From contig NC_046680.1 in assembly GCF_009870125.1 (NCBI RefSeq), positions 6,448,001-6,512,000 on the forward strand: a DNA stretch of 64,000 nucleotides, in the 5' to 3' direction. The notes beneath the pieces were generated by a model that did no database searches, was not told the origin of the DNA, and was given only the letters and a program-made list of their open reading frames with translations. The position numbers and the translations under genes are program-made. Each line of letters opens with the position of its first letter. Positions within the stretch are counted from its first letter, which is position 1. Of this stretch, positions 59,277-64,000 are shown piece after piece. This DNA is from Drosophila pseudoobscura. Lineage: Eukaryota; Arthropoda; Insecta; Diptera; Drosophilidae.

Positions 59277-59768
59277 CGCGTCTCGATCTATAGCTGTCCA
59301 CAGCTCAGCGTCGACTGACTGCTCGGCGGCTGGGTCAGTGCCGAAATTGGTGAATCGTCTCTATTAATCGTTGAGCTTTTCAATTATCTCATCTTGATTG
59401 AGTTGCCGTCAATTGGTATAGTTTTTTGTTTCTTCTTGTGTGTGGCACGCTCTCCAATTGACGATTTGGCGCTTGAGTTCTTTGAACTTGGACCAGGGCG
59501 CTGAAGGAGGCAAGGGCCGTGCCACAGTCGTACAGCAGATTTGGGTCAATGACGAAAGTGGCATGAAGCGGAAATATTATACTACAGAAGTGGAACTTTA
59601 GCTGGGAACTAGAGTTCCTTATTATTCGATTACCTTCCCTATCAACAGTCAATGGCCTGGAGCACCTAGGGGGATTCTTATATATTTTGTCATTCATTCA
59701 CTTGCGATTACATAATTGGTGTGTACGACTAATACTTGACGATAGATCCTCCTCCTTCTCCTGTTGCC
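59277..59768. other. Spacer between spondin genes 2 and 3
   Basis: 492 bp containing the promoter and 5' UTR of gene 2 and the 3' UTR of gene 3. No coding sequence recognised. Confidence 0.55.
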
Positions 59769-62683
59769 TTACCACTTTTCGGCCTCGTCGTTGCTGCTGA
59801 GGAGGCACGGCATCATCATACACTTCTCCATGCGGACACGATCCTTGCACTTGTAGCTCAGATCCGTGTTGAGCAGAGTACGGGTGCGTTGCCGGACGGC
59901 GTTGTCGCCACACGTGGCTGTGCAGGGCGTCCAGGCGGACCATTCCGAGTAGCGGCACTCATCCCGCGGATCCGGTGGTGGCGTCTTGGCCACATGACGT
60001 CGCTCGCCGAATCCCCCACCGCTGATCGAATAAATGTCGTCGCAGCGCTGATAGCAGCGATCGAGGCGCACCAGATGCTTGGGGCATGGCTTGCCACCGT
60101 ATTTCGGAGTGCGAAGGACGCGACGGGTCCGTAGCTGATAGCCGTCGCCACAGGTGGCGTTGCAGCTGTGGGTGACCCACTCGGAGACGAGACAGTCGAT
60201 GGTTTGGAGGCGGTCGCTCTGAAGCTCTTGCTTGTGGCGAGGCAGTCGGCAGGTGTCCTCACACTCCTCCTTCGATTTGAACTTGTTGCGGTTGGTGTCG
60301 CAGCGGTCCGACCAGTAGATCGCGCATTGGTCGCTTACGTGGTCGTAGTACCAGTAGTTGGTCACGTCGCTGTCCCGGCAGGGGCTCTCGAACAGGTCCT
60401 CGTAGCAAAGATTAGGAACGATGGTGTCACAGCTGGGATTCGTGCAGTTCACCTCCTCGTGGAGCTTGATGTGGCGGCAGGGATCACTGCCATCGTCGCT
60501 GGGGTCTCGCACGCCGTACACCTGGTTGTTGTTCCACACCTTCCGTATACGCTGTCGCTTTCCGTGGCCTCCGCAGGGACCCTGACAGGGCGAGAAGTCC
60601 GACCAGGGCGTAATTCCACACACTGGCGGTATATACTCCTCCTTGTGCTGGCTGTAGCTCTCGAAGTTGCGAAAGATCGAACGCTTCTCGGCCCCATCCA
60701 CCGCGTCTCCAGCTGCGTCCTCGGGGACTATGTCGCCCCCGCACTCCATGGCCTCGCACACCTTTGTCTCCTGCAGGCGCGCCTTGCTCGCCTTCTGGCA
60801 CTTCTTCTTAGCCTTCTTGTTGAGGTAGTGCCTCGACCGTGTCTGCTCGCCCATGCCACATGTCACAGTGCAAGAGGACCATTCGCTCCACTCGGACAGC
60901 CCACACTGCGGATCGTTGGAGCCCTCAGTCGGATATCCAACCTCGGCCTGCACCCCGTCGGCTGTTTCCTCATTGAAGCTGGCGCAATTGCGTCCCACGC
61001 AGTTCTTCTCCTCCCGCAGGGCATTGTTGCAACGATGACGCTGGGAAACGTGTAATCAGAGGTTATATATATGCATCTCTTAATTTGTCTTCATCTCAAG
61101 GATGGCCTCACCGATGCCAGCACGGGATTCTTGAACTCCCGCGTCCTGTACTGCTTGCCGGGTCCGCATTTAGTGCTGCACTCGTCCCATCTGGTCCAGG
61201 CTTGAGTGGCGCACTCCGCCGGCAGCTGCTCCGCTGGAAAGGCATTCAGGAGCTCTAAATTAGGCTTGTTCAGAGTAGATATTAAGTTATTGTGCCTTAC
61301 AATCAGTCGACTCGCAGTTCTTCTCGTAGAGACGCCTTCGATTGATGTGCAATGTGGCCAGAGGCTTCATCTGAGCTCCGGTGGGATCGTAGAAAGGCGA
61401 GCGAGGGTCGTTGGGGTAGTTTGACTTGATGCGACGTACTACGTCGGGCGGCACCTGCGGCTGGTCGGCAGACTGGAGCGAAAAAGAGGGATTTAGCATT
61501 GATCGCAGAGAAGCCTTTGAGAGATATAAATGTTACCATATAAGATGGACCGCTGTCAGTGCCCGCATCCCAGGGATACAGATTGTGGACCTTGTTCTCC
61601 ACCCACGAGCAGTTGGGCAGGCACAACTCCAGCCCGGAGACACCTACAATCCAGTCGGGCGAGGGATCCACCATGGAGACCAAGGAAATCAGATGATGAT
61701 TCGAGTCGACGCGAAAGACGGCGAAAGTCTTGCCAGTCACATTTGGATAGGCGATTCCCCGTGCCTTGATGATCGTGCGAATGTGCTCGCTCTGGTCCTT
61801 CAGCTCGCTTTCCAGGGTGCGTGTGGAGCCGTGCTCGGCCACCTCCCGCAGCCCCTCACTGGCCATCTCCCCGTACTGCCAGAACCGATAGTCGATGGTG
61901 TGGGATGCGCCGATAATGTCGCTGAATCGCGTGCGCCAGCTGTTCGCCGGAAAGTCCTTGGGATGCGTGTGCCGCGACCACTTGCCCTCGAAGGTGAGCT
62001 GATAATGAGAGTAATTTAGCTTGTTGAAAGTCATTGAACTTGTTGAACGATACCCACCTCGTACTTGGCCTCGTCGCAGGCACAGCACGGATCCATAATG
62101 CTGGGCTGACTGTCGATGTCGTCCACCTCCTCCTCGCACATGCGCTTGGTCAGGAAGCCATCGTCCATGAACCAAACATCGCGATGCTGCATCACGGTCG
62201 CCCGCAGCAGGATGCATCCCTGTCCGGGACTTGACGGTGCCACCCAGACCACGTCCACGTGAGTCTTCACATTTGTGTTCGTGTTCTCCACGAGGTTGGC
62301 GCACCGCGGACTGAAGCGCGTCTCGGATAGATCCTGTAGCTCAAAGGTGCCCACTGCATTCGGATCATCCTCGCCATCTCCCGTCTCGAGGTCCAGTGCC
62401 AATAAAAAGCTCACGAAGGACAGCCCCGAAAAGGCACTCAGGGTCACTGGAAGAGCAGGAAGAGTTTGAAGGGGGCAGGTTACTTGTCTGTGGTTGACCA
62501 CTCACCGTTGTACCTCTGGCCCGGCACATAGCTCTGGACATTGCCAGCCACGGACAGCACATAGTTATCGTCCACTGGAGACTTGGCTGCGGTGGTCCCC
62601 AGCGGGATGCGGTTGCAGGCCTCGATTCGCGGCCAAGTGCGGATCACTGCCAGGAATAGGATGAGGCTCTCGATGGCTTTCAT
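59769..62683 (-). CDS. Secreted F-spondin-like protein 3 (Reeler, Spondin_N, 5 TSP1, Kunitz)
   Basis: Minus-strand exons 62506-62683, 62058-62446, 61537-61998, 61301-61472, 61112-61233 and 59769-61040 give 864 aa. The start at MKAIESLILFLAVIRTW gives a clean signal peptide; an upstream in-frame ATG would bury it. Reeler and Spondin_N are as in its neighbours (SPDWIVGVSGLELCLPNC). TSP1 repeats begin near residues 405, 486, 581, 723 and 805, with a canonical Kunitz domain at 652-704 between the third and fourth. This is the fullest architecture of the three. The acceptor before the first TSP1 is TTTCCAG at 61234; a nearer AG at 61262-61263 would create an immediate stop. The intron that splits Spondin_N in genes 1 and 2 is absent. 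Confidence 0.92.
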
Positions 62684-64000
62684 TGCGGATCGCTGTAATC
62701 GGATAGCAGAGAAGGAACTTTTATTCTGAATTGGATCGGCTTCCCCCGAGTGCATAAATGCTGTTTCTGTAACCCATTTGGAATTCCCTTAATTGTCTTA
62801 ATTATCAGCACTCGTACCGAATGTCAATGGCAGGCCAGTTGTGGATCTGAATTGAACTTGAATTCGTTGGTGGACTGCGCAAGCGTCTAGGCATACACAG
62901 CGATATATGTATACCTTCCAATTGCCCATACTTTACCCAGTTTCGATTTCTACGAATATTTCTATTTTTAAAGACACTTTCTATTTCCTTTCAGAGCCAA
63001 ACCTCATCATTGCCATGCGGAACTTGAACTAAGAGGTGTCTGGTTTGCGTTGATTCCCCCTTGACAATCGCATCGCATTGCAAGCCCATATTTCATCATA
63101 CATATAGTCCGATATAGTATACGAACGAGTACTACTTCATAGTATATAAACCGTCTACGTCACTGATTAAATTCAATTGAAAAACGCGCCGACTGTTCAT
63201 AGGAAATGTGAGCAAAATAACAGCCCCCAGACGACTACAAAAACAATTCCCATAGATTTCCATCATTAAAAACACTTTTGGGGCTTCGCCCTGACAGTGG
63301 AAAATCGAAGTGAGTCCAAAGTATCCCAGAAAGACCATAGGAACACAGCAACTTACTGGATACGTAATTTTACAATGTTTAATGAATCCTTTAATAGTCC
63401 TTCAGGATGTTTTTGACACTTCCTTGGCTCAGTATTGTTGGATCTCATGGGATACGAGTTCAGAATCCATTTCGCGCTAGACAGATATGTGGAAAAAAAA
63501 GAATTCAGAACGGAACGTTCTCTGGAGGCACTCGAACGGCAACTGAATGCAAATTTGCACGAGCATCGGAACCGACAGCCCCGCCGATTACTGGCCTGCC
63601 CAGACGATGTGCATCATATGATTCGGGTTGGACGAGTGGCTAATGGGAGAGCGAGAATGGGAACCGACGCGATGCTCTTCTTTCCTATCCATCGTTCAGC
63701 ACGGCTTCCGTTTTGTGCGTGGCTTCGCATTTGTTGATGGGCTTCTGTTTTCACTCGCCCATCCTAAACAACGGGGGACCGGAATTGGAAAAAGCCAGGT
63801 ACTGTGGACATACATGCAATAAAACCAAATAAAAGCCTGTGTGCCTTAGCTAATGTGCCGGCATTAGCTGTCAGGGCAGGCTGTTTAGCAGCACAATATC
63901 GATAACAAACTAAGCTCTCAGATCACTATCAGAGTTAAGTGCAAAATCGTTCATTTTGTTGTATTTATATTATATTTTTTAAACAATTACTGCATTTTGT
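62684..64000. other. Upstream region of spondin gene 3, no gene recognised
   Basis: Contains the 5' UTR of spondin 3 and AT-rich sequence. A 100-codon frame at 63435-63737 (EFRIHFALDRYVEKKEF start, Arg-rich) and a 64-codon frame at 63628-63822 are open but have no splice, promoter or family support. Confidence 0.45.

Noticed and set aside
60168-61055. 295-codon plus-strand frame over spondin gene 3
   Set aside because: Antisense shadow of the TSP1/Kunitz exon; Leu/Val-rich composition is the complement of conserved Cys/Trp-rich coding.
63435-63822. Two open frames near the right edge
   Set aside because: Short, with no family, splice or promoter support. They could belong to a gene beyond the window but nothing shows it.
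1-64000. LTR retroelement, Polinton or LINE coding sequence; CRISPR array; bacterial insertion
   Set aside because: No reverse transcriptase, integrase, capsid or envelope-like frame and no long terminal repeats were seen; no regularly spaced repeats; all genes are fly host genes or tRNAs.

Overview
The window is animal nuclear DNA from a fly of the genus Drosophila. The evidence is short GT-AG introns (mostly 50-80 bp), AATAAA polyadenylation signals, dispersed eukaryotic tRNA genes, and a set of genes recognisable as fly orthologues: hts/adducin, crammer, SdhA, a cytochrome b5/b5-reductase fusion (Ncb5or), a FAAH2-type amidase, the NEDD8 protease Den1, the Arf-GEF garz/GBF1, HID1, mitochondrial IF3 and F-spondin-like genes. 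In D. melanogaster I recall these as lying on chromosome arm 2R (Muller element C). Intergenic microsatellites and lengths that differ slightly from melanogaster suggest a non-melanogaster species, perhaps of the obscura group; that is inference only.

Layout. 1-6.1 kb: no protein gene that I can support; two identical tRNA-Val(AAC) genes and one tRNA-Ser(CGA), all on the minus strand. 6.1-21.5 kb: hts (+), the most complex locus. A common adducin head and neck is followed by alternative C-termini, all entered at the same codon phase: a short read-through tail, a very long acidic exon, a 515-residue exon that fits the ring-canal product by size, and the MARCKS-like tail. 21.5-28 kb: crammer (+), SdhA (+) and Ncb5or (-); SdhA and Ncb5or converge tail to tail within about 40 bp. 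30.7-34 kb: the FAAH2-like amidase (+) converges on Den1 (-). 35.4-38.2 kb: four identical tRNA-His(GTG) genes, one minus and three plus, bracketing an unrecognised 246-aa gene (+); a small pogo/Tigger-type DNA transposon remnant lies between two of the tRNAs. 38.7-45.6 kb: garz (-), 11 coding exons with two alternative C-termini. 47-49.6 kb: HID1 (+). 50.6-51.6 kb: mIF3 (-) with a second small reading frame downstream in the same direction. About 51.9-52.7 kb: an unrecognised, apparently decayed or interrupted gene (+). 52.9-62.7 kb: a tandem array of three F-spondin-like secreted genes (-).

The region is ordinary euchromatin. No retroviral, LTR or Polinton coding sequence was seen, and no CRISPR array. 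The genes are mostly housekeeping (mitochondrial electron transport and translation, Golgi and dense-core-vesicle traffic, NEDD8 processing). The less ordinary signals are the conserved hairpin trailer of the tRNA-His genes, the possible two-frame mIF3 transcript, the unrecognised segments near 52 kb, several introns that stay open in frame, and the divergence of domains within the spondin array.
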